Counted from the stretch's first letter, positions 8,590 through 17,410 are shown. The stretch is DNA of 32,586 nucleotides from Rhizobiaceae bacterium (GCA_025458045.1 JALOTE010000021.1:1-32586); one strand, 5' to 3'. The notes: generated from the letters alone by a model not told the origin. Made by a program: numbers and translations.

Positions 8590-9358
8590 GGCGCAAGCGC
8601 GACACACGCTCATGGCCTTCGCGCCGCTCTGCCTCACGCATTTGCTCCGTGATGTAGCGGATATGGGCCTGGGCGGCGTCGCGCGCCATCTCGGGCGCGC
8701 CAGCCAACACCGCCTCGCCGATGGCAAGATGCTGTTTGAACAGCACGTCGCGCGCGCCCGGCTGCCGCGTGATCATGGCGCGGTTCAGGAACACGTCGTT
8801 GGTCAGAAGGCGGTAACAGGAGCGCAGCGTATGCAGAAGCACGAGGTTGTGCGCGCATTCGCCGACGCAAGTGTGAAACTCGACATCAACTCTCCACTCT
8901 TCGCTCTCCTCGCCATTGTGGAACGCATCCGTCATGCGGGCCATCAGCGATTCGAGGATCTGCTTGTCGAACCCGGTCGCCCGGCGGGCGGCGAATTCCG
9001 CTGCCATGCCTTCCACTTCATGGCGATACTCAAGATATTCGCGCACCGCTTCCGGATGGCTGGAAATCAGGTTCATCATCGGAGGCGCGAAGACTTCGCC
9101 CACCAGATCGGCGACATAGGTGCCATCGCCGCGCCGCGATGAGACCAGCTGACGCTCCTCCAGCGTTTCCAGCGCCTCGCGCAGCACAGGGCGCGACACA
9201 TTGAGTTGCGCCGCCAGTTCACGTTCGCCGGGCAGGCGCTGGCCGGGACGCAGCACGCCGTCGAGCAGCAGGCGTTCCACCTGCCAGACAATGTCATCGG
9301 CGGTGCGGGCCGATTGAATCGGCGCAAACACGGACACATGGCCCGGCGCTACAGTCAT
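8561..9358 (-). CDS. GntR-family transcriptional regulator, FadR subfamily (FCD domain)
   Basis: A 265-residue DNA-binding regulator. The winged helix-turn-helix is at about 25-90 (LRPGQRLPGERELAAQLNVS, SRPVLREALETLEER, RRGDGTYV). A helical FCD ligand domain follows, with its metal-ligand pattern visible: DVEFHTCVGECAHN, FKQHLAIGEAV and AQAHIRYI. FCD domains of this type usually sense small organic acids. The ATG at 9358 is preferred to the TTG at 9379 because a GGAGAGGGA ribosome site precedes it. It is convergent with lldD. An inverted repeat 43 bases upstream of its start (9401-9423) is matched upstream of glcD, so I infer autoregulation and control of glycolate and perhaps lactate oxidation (LldR/GlcC-like role). 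Confidence 0.88.
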   Translation of the reverse strand: MTVAPGHVSVFAPIQSARTADDIVWQVERLLLDGVLRPGQRLPGERELAAQLNVSRPVLREALETLEERQLVSSRRGDGTYVADLVGEVFAPPMMNLISSHPEAVREYLEYRHEVEGMAAEFAARRATGFDKQILESLMARMTDAFHNGEESEEWRVDVEFHTCVGECAHNLVLLHTLRSCYRLLTNDVFLNRAMITRQPGARDVLFKQHLAIGEAVLAGAPEMARDAAQAHIRYITEQMREAERREGHERVSRLRLIQRQDGAA

Positions 9359-9400
9359 TCTCGTTCCCTCTCCGGACAACAGCTAACGCCCTGTCCATCA

Positions 9401-9423
9401 ATTGGTCAATTCAGTTGGCCAAT
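9401..9423. promoter_or_regulatory. Candidate operator of the FadR-type regulator
   Basis: ATTGGTC and GGCCAAT (6 of 7 complementary) are separated by 9 bases. The arms and spacing match the 23-base site at 12065-12087 upstream of glcD. It lies just upstream of the regulator's start codon, a typical position for autoregulation. FadR-family operators such as the PdhR box also use ATTGGT/ACCAAT halves, but with a shorter gap. Confidence 0.45.
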
Positions 9424-9535
9424 CCAATTGCAGCCTTTGGTGACAAAGGCGTGGCGTGAACGCCTTTTTCGCTTGACCTTCAGGGCGCTGCGGCCATCTT
9501 CAACATATTGCTTCAACTGAACGGCCGGTTTTGAC

Positions 9536-10858
9536 ATGACGGATGAAAAATCGGGTGAGCGGCTGGCGGATCAGCCGTCCGCCTCGGTGCCCAAGGTGCT
9601 GGGTTTTCCGGCCTACCGCGAGCGAATCGCCGCGCTCGGTGAAATCCACTCGCGCCCGCACCCGGTCTTGAAGCCGCCGCGCGTGCTGATCCAGCTCGCC
9701 TTGATGCTGGACGGCGGCTTTGCCGCTGACCGGGCGGTGATCTCCGACCTGTGCCGGGCGCGCGGTGTCTCCGGTCCGGCCGATGGTGCCCGCCACCATT
9801 TGCTGCCTTGGGGCAAGGGCCAGTTGCGCTGGGAACGACACAGCGAGTTTTCAACCTATCTCTATGATTGCCCGGCGGGCACCAAACCCTTCGACGTGGT
9901 CGCCGACATGCCGTTCAGCCAGGGCTTTCCGGTGCCAGGCACGGTGATTTCAGGCGTGCGCGTTGAGGTCCGGCCATGGACGAAGATCGCCGAGAAAGCG
10001 CTTGAAGTCTTTGACACCGCGACCTTGTCCTATTCCGTAGTGGAAGGCGGGATGGCGGCTGTCGCGACCGATTTCCGGCAGGATGCCGAGGGGCTGACGC
10101 GCATCCTCATCCTCGACAAGGGCATGTCGGAGGCGCGCGCCGGGGCGCTGGCACAGCGCGTGATCGAGATCGAAACCTACCGCACCCTGGCGTTGCTTGG
10201 CCTGCCCTTGGCGCAAAGATTGTCGCCACGCCTGCGCTCCATGGAGGATCGCCTCGCCGACCTGACATTGCGCATGCGCCAAGCCCCGAAGGACGACAAT
10301 GAAGCGCAATTGGAAGAATTGAACACGTTGACGGCAGAACTCGAATCGGATGCCGCATCCAGCCTGTTCCGCTTCGGCGCAAGCCGTGCCTATGACGGAA
10401 TTGTCAGCGAGCGCCTTTCCGCACTGGGCGAAACCGCAGTGCAAGGCTATGAAAGCTGGGCTGGCTTCCTGCAACGGCGCATGGCGCCGGCGATGCGCAC
10501 CTGCCGTTCCATCGAGGAGCGTCAGGAAAACCTGTCGCGCAAGCTCGCACGCGCCGCGACATTGTTGCGGACGCGGGTGGACGTCGAACAGGAAAAGCAG
10601 AACGGCGCGCTGCTGGCATCCATGAACCGCCGCGCCCAATTGCAGTTGCGTCTGCAACGCACTGTCGAGGGGCTGTCGGTCGCCGCCGTCACCTATTATG
10701 TCGTTGGCCTGCTCGCCTATGTTGCCAAGGGGGCCAAGGAATTCGGCTACCCTTTGTCGCCCGAATTGACAGCCGCCGTTGCCGTTCCGGTTGTGGCCAT
10801 CGCGATCTATTTCGTCGTGCGCCGCGTGCGCGGCACGGACCACGAGCCGGACATGTGA
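9536..10858 (+). CDS. DUF3422 family membrane-anchored protein
   Basis: The biochemical function is unknown. The 440 residues follow the DUF3422 family as I know it: an N-terminal ALGEIHSRPHPVLKPPRVL segment (about 34-52), a middle domain (HSEFSTYLY, GVRVEVRPW, DFRQDAEGLTRILIL), then long helices rich in charged residues (about 200-375; likely coiled coil, for example SMEDRLADLTLRMRQ and CRSIEERQENLSRKL). Two hydrophobic C-terminal helices (about 378-397 and 410-430, around a KGAKEFGYPLSPE loop) should anchor it in the inner membrane. The ATG at 9536 lacks a strong ribosome site. It is followed on the opposite strand by a LysR gene with a 4-base gap. Confidence 0.85.
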   Translation: MTDEKSGERLADQPSASVPKVLGFPAYRERIAALGEIHSRPHPVLKPPRVLIQLALMLDGGFAADRAVISDLCRARGVSGPADGARHHLLPWGKGQLRWERHSEFSTYLYDCPAGTKPFDVVADMPFSQGFPVPGTVISGVRVEVRPWTKIAEKALEVFDTATLSYSVVEGGMAAVATDFRQDAEGLTRILILDKGMSEARAGALAQRVIEIETYRTLALLGLPLAQRLSPRLRSMEDRLADLTLRMRQAPKDDNEAQLEELNTLTAELESDAASSLFRFGASRAYDGIVSERLSALGETAVQGYESWAGFLQRRMAPAMRTCRSIEERQENLSRKLARAATLLRTRVDVEQEKQNGALLASMNRRAQLQLRLQRTVEGLSVAAVTYYVVGLLAYVAKGAKEFGYPLSPELTAAVAVPVVAIAIYFVVRRVRGTDHEPDM

Positions 10859-10862
10859 TCGA

Positions 10863-11876
10863 TCAGCGTCTCGGCTGGCGGCCTGTGCTGTCGCCATTGC
10901 CGCGCGCCGATGGTTCCATCGTGAAGCCGCGCCGCTTTGCGCCATTGGCCGAACCGGCCTGCTCCGCCGTCACGGTGATGCGCTGGTCCCAAGGCGGGGT
11001 CGGCGAATAGAGCCCGACCAGATAATCGATGAACAATCGCACTTTGGCGGGCAGAAACTGCTTCGAGGGGTAAAGCGCATGGATCGCGATGTTGCGGCTG
11101 CCCTCATAGTCCGGCAACACGCGTTGCAGCGCGCCCGATGCCAGTTCCGGGCCGACATCCCAGGTGGAGCGCAACGCGATACCGACACCGCCAAGGACTG
11201 CCTCGCGCACCACTTCGCTTGAGTTGGTCGAAAGCGGGCCTTGCGGGCGGTAAATCACCGGCCCGTCCGGGCCTTCCAGCTTCCAGGATTCGCCATTGTG
11301 CGGCGGGATGCAGATGTGATGGCTCAAATCATCGAGCGTTTTCGGCGCGATCCGATCGCGGAAATAGCTGGGAGCCGCCACGAGCACCCGCGTGACCGGA
11401 GCAAGCCGTTTGGCGACAAGGCTCGAATCCGCCAGTTCCCCGATGCGGATCGCGAGGTCAAAGCCTTCGCCGACGATGTCGACAACCTTGTCCGTCAGCA
11501 TCAGGTTGATGTTGAGATCAGGATTGTCGATCATGAACTGGCGCAGGAAGGGCGCGATATGCAGTCGCCCAAACGAGGTGGGCGCGGTGATCTTCAGCGT
11601 GCCTCGCGCCATGGTGGAGCGGCGCGTGACAAAGGCCTCCGCTTCGTCGAGCCCGGCGAGAATGGGCACGATCCGTTCAAAGAAACCTTGCCCCGCCTCG
11701 GTGAGGGCAATCTGTCGGGTGGTGCGCTGCAAAAGCCGCGTGCCGAGCCTGTCTTCCAAGCGGCGCAAGCGCTTCGACACAACCGCCGGAGACAGGTCAA
11801 GCTCCCGGCCGGCTGCCGAAAGGCTGCCTGCGCTGACGACCCGCGCAAAAATCTCCAGATCACTCAAGTCTGCCAT
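10863..11876 (-). CDS. LysR-family transcriptional regulator
   Basis: A 337-residue LysR-type regulator. The N-terminal winged helix-turn-helix is typical (LEIFARVVSAGSLSAAGREL, SPAVVSKRLRRLEDRLGTRL, residues about 7-50). The substrate-binding domain spans about 90-295 (GTLKITAPTSFGRLHIAPFL, GFDLAIRIGELADSSLVAKR, EAVLGGVGIALRSTWDVGPE). A polar tail of about 35 residues (AEQAGSANGAKRRG onward) exceeds the usual family length. The inducer is unknown. It is divergent from glcDEF across a 277-base gap. LysR regulators often control the divergent gene, so it is a second candidate for glc control besides the FadR-type protein. Confidence 0.9.
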   Translation of the reverse strand: MADLSDLEIFARVVSAGSLSAAGRELDLSPAVVSKRLRRLEDRLGTRLLQRTTRQIALTEAGQGFFERIVPILAGLDEAEAFVTRRSTMARGTLKITAPTSFGRLHIAPFLRQFMIDNPDLNINLMLTDKVVDIVGEGFDLAIRIGELADSSLVAKRLAPVTRVLVAAPSYFRDRIAPKTLDDLSHHICIPPHNGESWKLEGPDGPVIYRPQGPLSTNSSEVVREAVLGGVGIALRSTWDVGPELASGALQRVLPDYEGSRNIAIHALYPSKQFLPAKVRLFIDYLVGLYSPTPPWDQRITVTAEQAGSANGAKRRGFTMEPSARGNGDSTGRQPRR

Positions 11877-12064
11877 GTGGTTGAACCTTGACCTTGGACC
11901 GTGATCCCTTTCCGACTGCCACCATAGACCTTCGGATAACGACGGTTCTTACGCAATGGAATTTGGAGCGGATCACTCCTGTTTCAACATTTCTTAATGT
12001 CGGCCACCTGGTGACGTTGCCAGTTCCGGCTTACCCGATGGCATGGCTTGAATCTGTACGCCGG

Positions 12065-12087
12065 ATTGGTAAAGTCAATTGACCAGT
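12065..12087. promoter_or_regulatory. Candidate operator upstream of glcD
   Basis: ATTGGTA (12065-12071) and GACCAGT (12081-12087) surround a 9-base spacer, with TGGT/ACCA exactly complementary. The same arms and spacing occur at 9401-9423. The complement of 12077-12085 (TGGTCAATT) is also identical to 9403-9411. A possible -35 box TTGACC (12080-12085) overlaps the right arm, with a weak TAGCGT -10 at about 12104. Binding here would block transcription of glcDEF. Confidence 0.45.
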
Positions 12088-12153
12088 GACGCCCCGTAGC
12101 GGGTAGCGTTGCGTCCGAAATGGACGGCAGGCGCTGGTCGGGAGGAGAGTGCC

Positions 12154-13590
12154 ATGACCGCCATCGGATTTCTCGCGCCGCGCGCCGACGTGCTGGCGCG
12201 TCGCAGGACGATCATCGCGGATCTCGCTGACCTGCTGCCGCCCGAAGGGCTGGTGCATGAGCCACGCAAGCTGGTGCCGTTCGAGACGGATGGGTTCACC
12301 GCCTACCGTCGCGTTCCGCTGGCGGTCGCCCTGCCGGAGACAACGGCGCAGGTCGCAGCTGTGCTGCGCTATTGCGCGAAAATGGGCGTTCCCGTCGTGC
12401 CGCGCGGGGCGGGGACCTCGCTTTCGGGCGGCGCGATCCCGCAGGAGGACGCTGTGATCATCGGCCTTTCGAAGATGAACCGCATTCTTGACGTGAATTT
12501 CGCCAACCGCACGGCACGCGTCCAGGCGGGTGCCACCAATATTTCGATTTCAAACGCGGTGTCAGACGCCGGATTTTTCTACGCGCCGGACCCATCCTCG
12601 CAGCTCGCCTGCACCATCGGCGGCAATGTGGCGATGAATTCCGGCGGCGCGCATTGTTTGAAATATGGCGTCACCACGAACAATCTCCTCGGTGTCACAC
12701 TCGTCACCATCGATGGCGACATCCTTGAACTGGGTGGCGAAGCGCTCGATTCGGGCGGGCTCGATCTGGTCGGTCTCGTCTGCGGTTCGGAGGGCCAGCT
12801 TGGCATTGTGACGGAAGCGGTCGTGCGGCTGATCGCCAAACCGTTGGGGGCGCGGCCGGTCATGTTCGGCTTTGGCGATGCCGAAACGGCGGGGCAATGC
12901 GTGTCGGCGATCATCGCCTCCGGGATCATCCCCGTCGCCATCGAGTTCATGGACAAGCCGGCCATCGAAATCTGCGAGGCATTCGCCAAGGCCGGCTATC
13001 CGCTCGATGTCGAGGCGCTTCTGATCGTCGAGGTCGAGGGATCAGACGCGGAGATGGATGACCAGCTGGCCCGCATCGTCGAGATCGCCAAGAACCACAA
13101 GGTGCAGGTGGTCAAGGAGAGCCAGACGGCGACGGAAGCGGCGCTCATCTGGAAGGGGCGCAAATCCGCCTTTGGCGCGACGGGGCGCATCGCCGATTAC
13201 ATCTGCATGGATGGCACGGTGCCCTTGTCGCAACTGTCGCATGTGCTGAGGGAAACCTCCAAGATCGTGGCGCGCTACGGCCTGCGCGTCGCCAATGTGT
13301 TTCATGCCGGTGATGGCAACATGCATCCGCTCATCCTCTACAATGTGAACGATCCGGCGGAGGCCGAGAAGGCCGAGGCCGCGGGCATGGACATATTGCG
13401 GCTCTGCGTGGACGCCGGCGGCTGCCTGACCGGCGAGCATGGTGTCGGCATCGAGAAACGCGATCTGATGCTGCACCAGTTCACCCAGACCGACCTTGAC
13501 CAGCAGATGCGCGTGCGCGCCGCCTTCGATGGCGATTGGCTGCTCAACCCGTCCAAGGTGTTCCCGCTCGAAAACCGGCCTGCCGCATGA
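12154..13590 (+). CDS. glcD: Glycolate oxidase subunit GlcD (FAD-linked)
   Basis: GlcD is the FAD-containing catalytic subunit of glycolate dehydrogenase, which oxidises glycolate to glyoxylate with GlcE and GlcF at the inner membrane. The 478 residues show the vanillyl-alcohol-oxidase-type FAD domain (PRGAGTSLSGGAIP near 83-96, CTIGGNVAMNSGGAHCLKYG, VCGSEGQLGIVTEAVVRL). The FAD-oxidase C domain carries NVFHAGDGNMHPLILYN and GGCLTGEHGVGIEKR. The ATG at 12154 follows a strong GGAGGAG site, so the upstream TTG at 12109 is not used. Its stop overlaps the glcE start (ATGA), which implies translational coupling. Confidence 0.95.
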   Translation: MTAIGFLAPRADVLARRRTIIADLADLLPPEGLVHEPRKLVPFETDGFTAYRRVPLAVALPETTAQVAAVLRYCAKMGVPVVPRGAGTSLSGGAIPQEDAVIIGLSKMNRILDVNFANRTARVQAGATNISISNAVSDAGFFYAPDPSSQLACTIGGNVAMNSGGAHCLKYGVTTNNLLGVTLVTIDGDILELGGEALDSGGLDLVGLVCGSEGQLGIVTEAVVRLIAKPLGARPVMFGFGDAETAGQCVSAIIASGIIPVAIEFMDKPAIEICEAFAKAGYPLDVEALLIVEVEGSDAEMDDQLARIVEIAKNHKVQVVKESQTATEAALIWKGRKSAFGATGRIADYICMDGTVPLSQLSHVLRETSKIVARYGLRVANVFHAGDGNMHPLILYNVNDPAEAEKAEAAGMDILRLCVDAGGCLTGEHGVGIEKRDLMLHQFTQTDLDQQMRVRAAFDGDWLLNPSKVFPLENRPAA

Positions 13591-14834
13591 CCGTGACTGT
13601 CCAATCCCTTGCCGACACAACAGGCGCGCAGCATTTTGCGCCGGCAACCGAGGCAGACGCTGCTTCAATCATCGCCGATCTGGCAGCGCGCGGCACGCCG
13701 GTGGAACTGACGGGCGGCGGAACCAAGCGCGGCGTCGGGCGCATGCCCAATGCAGGCGCGACACTTTCATCGGCGCGACTGACAGGCATTGTCGCCTACC
13801 AGCCAACCGAGATGGTGCTCACCGCGCGGGCGGGCACGCCGCTTGCCGACATCGAGGCGGAACTGGCGCGCAACGGCCAACGCCTTGCCTTCGAGCCCGC
13901 CGATTGGCGCGGCCTGACGGGCACGACCGGCGAACCGACGATCGGCGCCGTGGCGGCCACCAACAATTCAGGCCCGCGCCGTTTTGTGGCGGGTGCGGCG
14001 CGCGATGCGCTGCTGGGCGTCCGCTTCGTCAACGGTCTTGGCGAGGCGGTGAAGAATGGCGGGCGGGTGATGAAGAATGTCACCGGGCTCGACCTCGTCA
14101 AGCTGATGGCCGGCTCGTGGGGCACGCTGGGGTTTCTCACCGAGGTGACGTTCAAGGTGCTGCCGGTGCCGGAAACCGAAGCGACGCTGGTGCTGCACGG
14201 GCTCTCCGATGTGGACGCAGCCAAGGCGATGGCCGCCGCCATGGCGACGCATGCCGAAGTGTCGGGCGCGGCGCATCTGCCAGAGCTGATGAGCGCGCAG
14301 GTGCTTGAGGGCGCGCTGAAATCAGACGCGGCAACCCTGCTGCGGTTGGAAGGGCTTTCATCGTCCGTTTCCGTTCGTCTTGCCTTCCTGCAAACGCATT
14401 TCAGCATGCACCAGCAGTCGGTGCTCGATGCCGAGCAATCCGCCTTGCTGTGGCGCGAGATCCGCGATGTGACGCCGCTCCATCCGCTGCGCGCCAATGA
14501 CAGGCGCCCGGTCTGGCGCGTGTCGATGGCGCCCGATTCCGCCGTGCTGATGGTGGATGCGCTGCGTCGCCAGGCCGGGCTTGCGGTCTTCTATGATTGG
14601 CAGGGCGGCCTTGCATGGCTGCGGATGGAAGCGGATCCGGAGGCTGGAGCCTTGCGCGAAACCATGAAGCGATTCGGCGGCGGCCACGCCACGCTGATCC
14701 GCGCCGACGCCGCAACGCGCGCCGCTGTCGCCGCCTTCGAGCCGCAATCAGGCCCGGCCGACGCGCTGCAAAAGCGCATCAAGGCGGCGTTCGATCCGGC
14801 GGGCATTTTCAATCCGGGTCGGATGGGGTTTTGA
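13587..14834 (+). CDS. glcE: Glycolate oxidase subunit GlcE (FAD-binding)
   Basis: GlcE is the second FAD-binding subunit of the glycolate dehydrogenase complex. The 415 residues align with the N-terminal FAD domain of GlcD but lack its full oxidase domain. Visible segments are PVELTGGGTKRGVGR, LTARAGTPLADIEAELARNG, TIGAVAATNNSGPRRFVAGA, VKNGGRVMKNVTGLDLVKLM and GSWGTLGFLTEVTFKVLP. The end is DPAGIFNPGRMGF, the usual closing motif. The ATG at 13587 overlaps the glcD stop by the ATGA arrangement, and three bases separate its stop from glcF. The protein is the size expected of the family. Confidence 0.95.
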   Translation: MTVTVQSLADTTGAQHFAPATEADAASIIADLAARGTPVELTGGGTKRGVGRMPNAGATLSSARLTGIVAYQPTEMVLTARAGTPLADIEAELARNGQRLAFEPADWRGLTGTTGEPTIGAVAATNNSGPRRFVAGAARDALLGVRFVNGLGEAVKNGGRVMKNVTGLDLVKLMAGSWGTLGFLTEVTFKVLPVPETEATLVLHGLSDVDAAKAMAAAMATHAEVSGAAHLPELMSAQVLEGALKSDAATLLRLEGLSSSVSVRLAFLQTHFSMHQQSVLDAEQSALLWREIRDVTPLHPLRANDRRPVWRVSMAPDSAVLMVDALRRQAGLAVFYDWQGGLAWLRMEADPEAGALRETMKRFGGGHATLIRADAATRAAVAAFEPQSGPADALQKRIKAAFDPAGIFNPGRMGF

Positions 14835-14837
14835 ACG

Positions 14838-16169
14838 ATGCAGACGACATTCACCCCGGACCAGCTCGCCGATCCGGCGATGGCGCTGTCGGAATCGATC
14901 CTGCGCAAATGCGTCCATTGTGGTTTCTGCACCGCCACCTGCCCCACTTACGTGACGCTCGGCAATGAACTCGACAGCCCGCGCGGGCGCATTTACCTCA
15001 TCAAGGACATGTTCGAGAACGGGCGCGCGGCGGACGAGGAGGTCGTCACCCATCTTGACCGCTGCCTGTCCTGCCTTGCCTGCACGACGACATGCCCCTC
15101 CGGCGTTGATTACATGCACCTGATCGACCATGCGCGTGCGCATGTGGAGGAGACCTATACACGCCCCCTGCCCGACCGGCTGATCCGTGCGACGCTGGCC
15201 AAGGTTCTGCCGAACCGGAAACTGTTCCGCGCCTCCATCGCGCTTGCCAAACTCGGGCGGCCCTTTGCGCCGCTGCTTGACCGGATCAAGCCGCTGAAGC
15301 CACTGGCGGCCATGCTGCGGCTGGCGCCCGCCAAGGCTGCCGCCGCATCCGACGCCGGCACACCGGGCGCGCGGGCGGTCAAAGGCGAAAGGCGCGGCCG
15401 GGTCGCGATCCTCACAGGCTGCGCGCAGCCCGTGCTCAAGCCCTCCATCAACGAGGCGACGCTGCGCTTGCTCGCCCGCTTCAATGTCGAGGTGGTGGTG
15501 CCTGATGGGGAAGGTTGCTGCGGCGCGCTCGTCCATCACATGGGCCGCGAGCATGAGAGCCATGAGGCGGCCAAGCGCAACATTGATGCCTGGCTGAAAG
15601 TGGAAGCCGAAGGCGGCCTCGACGCGATCATCATCACCGCATCCGGATGCGGCACCACGATCAAGGATTATGGCCACATGCTGCGGCTCGACCAGGCCTA
15701 TGCCGCCAAGGCCGCCCACGTGTCCGCCAAGGCGAAAGATATCACGGAATATCTGGCAACACTCGGTTTGCCGGTTACAGACCGCGCGCAAGGCATGGTT
15801 GTCGCCTATCATTCGGCCTGTTCGATGCAGCATGGCCAAAAGATCACGGAACTGCCAAAGACCCTGCTCAAACAGGCGGGCTTCACGGTGAAGGAGCCGA
15901 AAGAAGGCCATCTGTGCTGCGGCTCGGCTGGCACCTACAACATCATGCAGCCGGAGATTTCGGCGAAGCTGCTCGACCGGAAGGTGAAAAACCTCACCGA
16001 AACGCGCGCCGCTTTGGTGGCGACAGGCAATATCGGCTGTATCACTCAGATCGCCACCAAGGCGGACATGCCGGTGATCCACACGGTCGAATTGCTGGAT
16101 TGGGCTCATGGCGGACCGGAACCTGCTGGACTGCCAATACTGTCTGGAACCCGTATTGCAGCTGAATGA
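14838..16169 (+). CDS. glcF: Glycolate oxidase iron-sulfur subunit GlcF
   Basis: GlcF carries electrons from the flavin subunits to the quinone pool. The 443 residues hold two 4Fe-4S motifs, CVHCGFCTATCP (Cys 25, 28, 31, 35) and CLSCLACTTTCP (Cys 76, 79, 82, 86). Two cysteine-rich CCG domains follow (GEGCCGALVHHMGRE, HLCCGSAGTYNI), with the linked segments ILTGCAQPVLKP, ASGCGTTIKDYG and AYHSACSMQHGQ. All expected cysteines are present. It starts three bases after glcE and closes the operon; the next gene is convergent, with a 3-base gap. Malate synthase, often near glc genes, is not in the window. Confidence 0.95.
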   Translation: MQTTFTPDQLADPAMALSESILRKCVHCGFCTATCPTYVTLGNELDSPRGRIYLIKDMFENGRAADEEVVTHLDRCLSCLACTTTCPSGVDYMHLIDHARAHVEETYTRPLPDRLIRATLAKVLPNRKLFRASIALAKLGRPFAPLLDRIKPLKPLAAMLRLAPAKAAAASDAGTPGARAVKGERRGRVAILTGCAQPVLKPSINEATLRLLARFNVEVVVPDGEGCCGALVHHMGREHESHEAAKRNIDAWLKVEAEGGLDAIIITASGCGTTIKDYGHMLRLDQAYAAKAAHVSAKAKDITEYLATLGLPVTDRAQGMVVAYHSACSMQHGQKITELPKTLLKQAGFTVKEPKEGHLCCGSAGTYNIMQPEISAKLLDRKVKNLTETRAALVATGNIGCITQIATKADMPVIHTVELLDWAHGGPEPAGLPILSGTRIAAE

Positions 16170-16172
16170 CGG

Positions 16173-17024
16173 TTACAATGACCGCCGCCAGAGCGCGAAG
16201 GGCACGATGAACGCATACATCATCAGCCCATAGACGCCGGCCGGAATGGCGACCGCCGAAACGCCGTCGCCTTGATGCATCATTGTTGCGACGGCGATGC
16301 CCATGGCACCGTTCTGCAAGGCCGTGTCGATGGACACGGCCGTGGTTTCCCCGCGCTCAAGGCGCATGAGTCGGCCGACGGCGAGCCCGATTGCCAGCAT
16401 CAGCGCCAGCACCGCGCTGCATGACAGTGCAAGCGCGCCGACATTTGCCAAAAAGTAATCGAGGTTGCCCAGCAGCGCGAACATCACGAACGCAACCAGG
16501 ATCACCAAGGTCGCCGTCACGAAATGCGGCTCAACCTTTGCGGCAAGCGCGGGTTTCCTGGCCTTGAGCAGCATCGCCAGCATGACAGGGATGAGGGTGG
16601 TGCAAAGAAGGAACAAAGCCAAGCTCGACACGTCGATCGTCGTGATCGCCTCGCCAAGGAAAAAGCGCGCGCCAAAAGAGGCGAGCACGGGAATTGTGAA
16701 CACGGATGACAGGGTAATGACCGCCGTCAGCGAGATCGACAACGCAACATCCCCGCGGGCGAACCGTGTGAACAGGCTTGACGTCGGCCCGCCCGGGCAG
16801 AGCGCAAGGACAAACAGGCCGAGACCCAAGTGCGGCGGCAACGCAAAGACCAAAGCGACGGCCAAAGCCGTGACCGGCAGCGCGACAAGCTGAAGCAGCG
16901 CGCCGACAACAAACGCCTTCGGCCGCGCCAGCATGCGCGTGAAGTCCGACGGTGCAAGGCCAAGCCCAAGCGTGAACATGGCGACGGCGAGGGCGACAGG
17001 CAGCAGGACGTTCAATGCGAACAT
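16173..17024 (-). CDS. Bile acid:sodium symporter family (BASS) transporter
   Basis: An inner-membrane secondary transporter of 283 residues with about nine to ten hydrophobic helices, matching the SBF/BASS family. Key segments are MFTLGLGLAPSDFTRML near the start, LFVLALCPGGPTSSLFTRFARGDVALSISLTAVITL, and the repeat-related region SIDTALQNGAMGIAVATMM in the C-terminal half, which in the family lines the sodium and substrate site. The substrate cannot be told from sequence; relatives carry organic acids, pantothenate or sterols. The ATG at 17024 (MFALNVLLPVALA) is chosen because upstream in-frame residues to 17141 are polar and unlike the family. It is convergent with glcF; its adjacency alone does not prove glycolate transport. 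Confidence 0.85.
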   Translation of the reverse strand: MFALNVLLPVALAVAMFTLGLGLAPSDFTRMLARPKAFVVGALLQLVALPVTALAVALVFALPPHLGLGLFVLALCPGGPTSSLFTRFARGDVALSISLTAVITLSSVFTIPVLASFGARFFLGEAITTIDVSSLALFLLCTTLIPVMLAMLLKARKPALAAKVEPHFVTATLVILVAFVMFALLGNLDYFLANVGALALSCSAVLALMLAIGLAVGRLMRLERGETTAVSIDTALQNGAMGIAVATMMHQGDGVSAVAIPAGVYGLMMYAFIVPFALWRRSL

Positions 17025-17120
17025 GGTCTGACCTTTGGCGCGGCGCCGCAATGGATCTGGCCGCCCGCACTTCAAGCAGGGTACTTTGCCAGGTGCAAGC
17101 GAGCGCCATCGTCGTTCGTG

Positions 17121-17250
17121 GCTCAGTTTGAAATCCTTCATCCTGAGGCGCTTTTTCCGTCACGCTTCGTGGCTGCGCCTGGATGAACTCCGGGCCACGC
17201 GCCTCGCCATGAGGGGAAAAAGCCTCGAAGGACGGATTTCAGACTGAGAC
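17121..17250. repeat. RIME-like palindromic repeat, full copy
   Basis: The outer arms CTCAGTTTGAAATCC (17122-17136) and GGATTTCAGACTGAG (17234-17248) have one mismatch. Inner blocks CCTTCATCCTGAGGCGC, GCGCCTCGCCATGAGG and AAAAAGCCTCGAAGGACGGA match the copy at 7162-7281. The middle (TGGCTGCGCCTGGATGAACT...) differs, so copies vary in the loop. The element fills part of the 469-base gap between the BASS gene and the L,D-transpeptidase gene. Confidence 0.8.
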
Positions 17251-17308
17251 TTTGCCCCGTCATCCCGTTTGAGCCGGATAACGGTGGACGGCGGAGCGCA
17301 AGCGCGAA

Positions 17309-17341
17309 AAAAAAACGCCGCCCTTTTTGAGGGGCGGCGAT
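17309..17341 (-). terminator. Orphan intrinsic terminator (minus strand)
   Basis: On the minus strand CGCCGCCC-CTCAAAAA-GGGCGGCG is followed directly by nine T residues, a textbook intrinsic terminator. No annotated gene on the minus strand needs it: the L,D-transpeptidase gene already has its own terminator at 17458-17486. It therefore probably ends a short untranslated transcript from about 17342-17457. Confidence 0.7.
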
Positions 17342-17405
17342 AGAATTCCGCGGGCGATGGGAGGTCCGCCAGCGACGGCCGCAAGAAGCGGCCAATCGCA
17401 TCGTG
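17309..17405 (-). ncRNA. Candidate small RNA ending in an intrinsic terminator
   Basis: Upstream of the orphan terminator the minus strand reads a GGCCGC-TTCTT-GCGGCC hairpin (about 17375-17391), then a single-stranded stretch containing GGACCTCCCATCGCCC, then the terminator hairpin and U run. A free CCUCCC stretch between two hairpins is the layout of trans-acting sRNAs that pair with ribosome sites (AbcR and alpha-r14 types in Rhizobiales carry such motifs). No clear promoter is seen, so the 5' end is a guess. I cannot assign it to a known family. Confidence 0.3.
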
Positions 17406-17410
17406 CGCGA

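Noticed and set aside
12038-12056. Possible sigma-54 promoter (TGGCATGGCTTGAA) upstream of glcD
   Set aside because: The distance between the GG and the TTG block is too short for a -24/-12 promoter and the GC element is missing.
14748-16109. Open frame of 453 codons opposite glcF
   Set aside because: Same reason: glcF on the plus strand has all its cysteine motifs; the opposite frame shows no domain.
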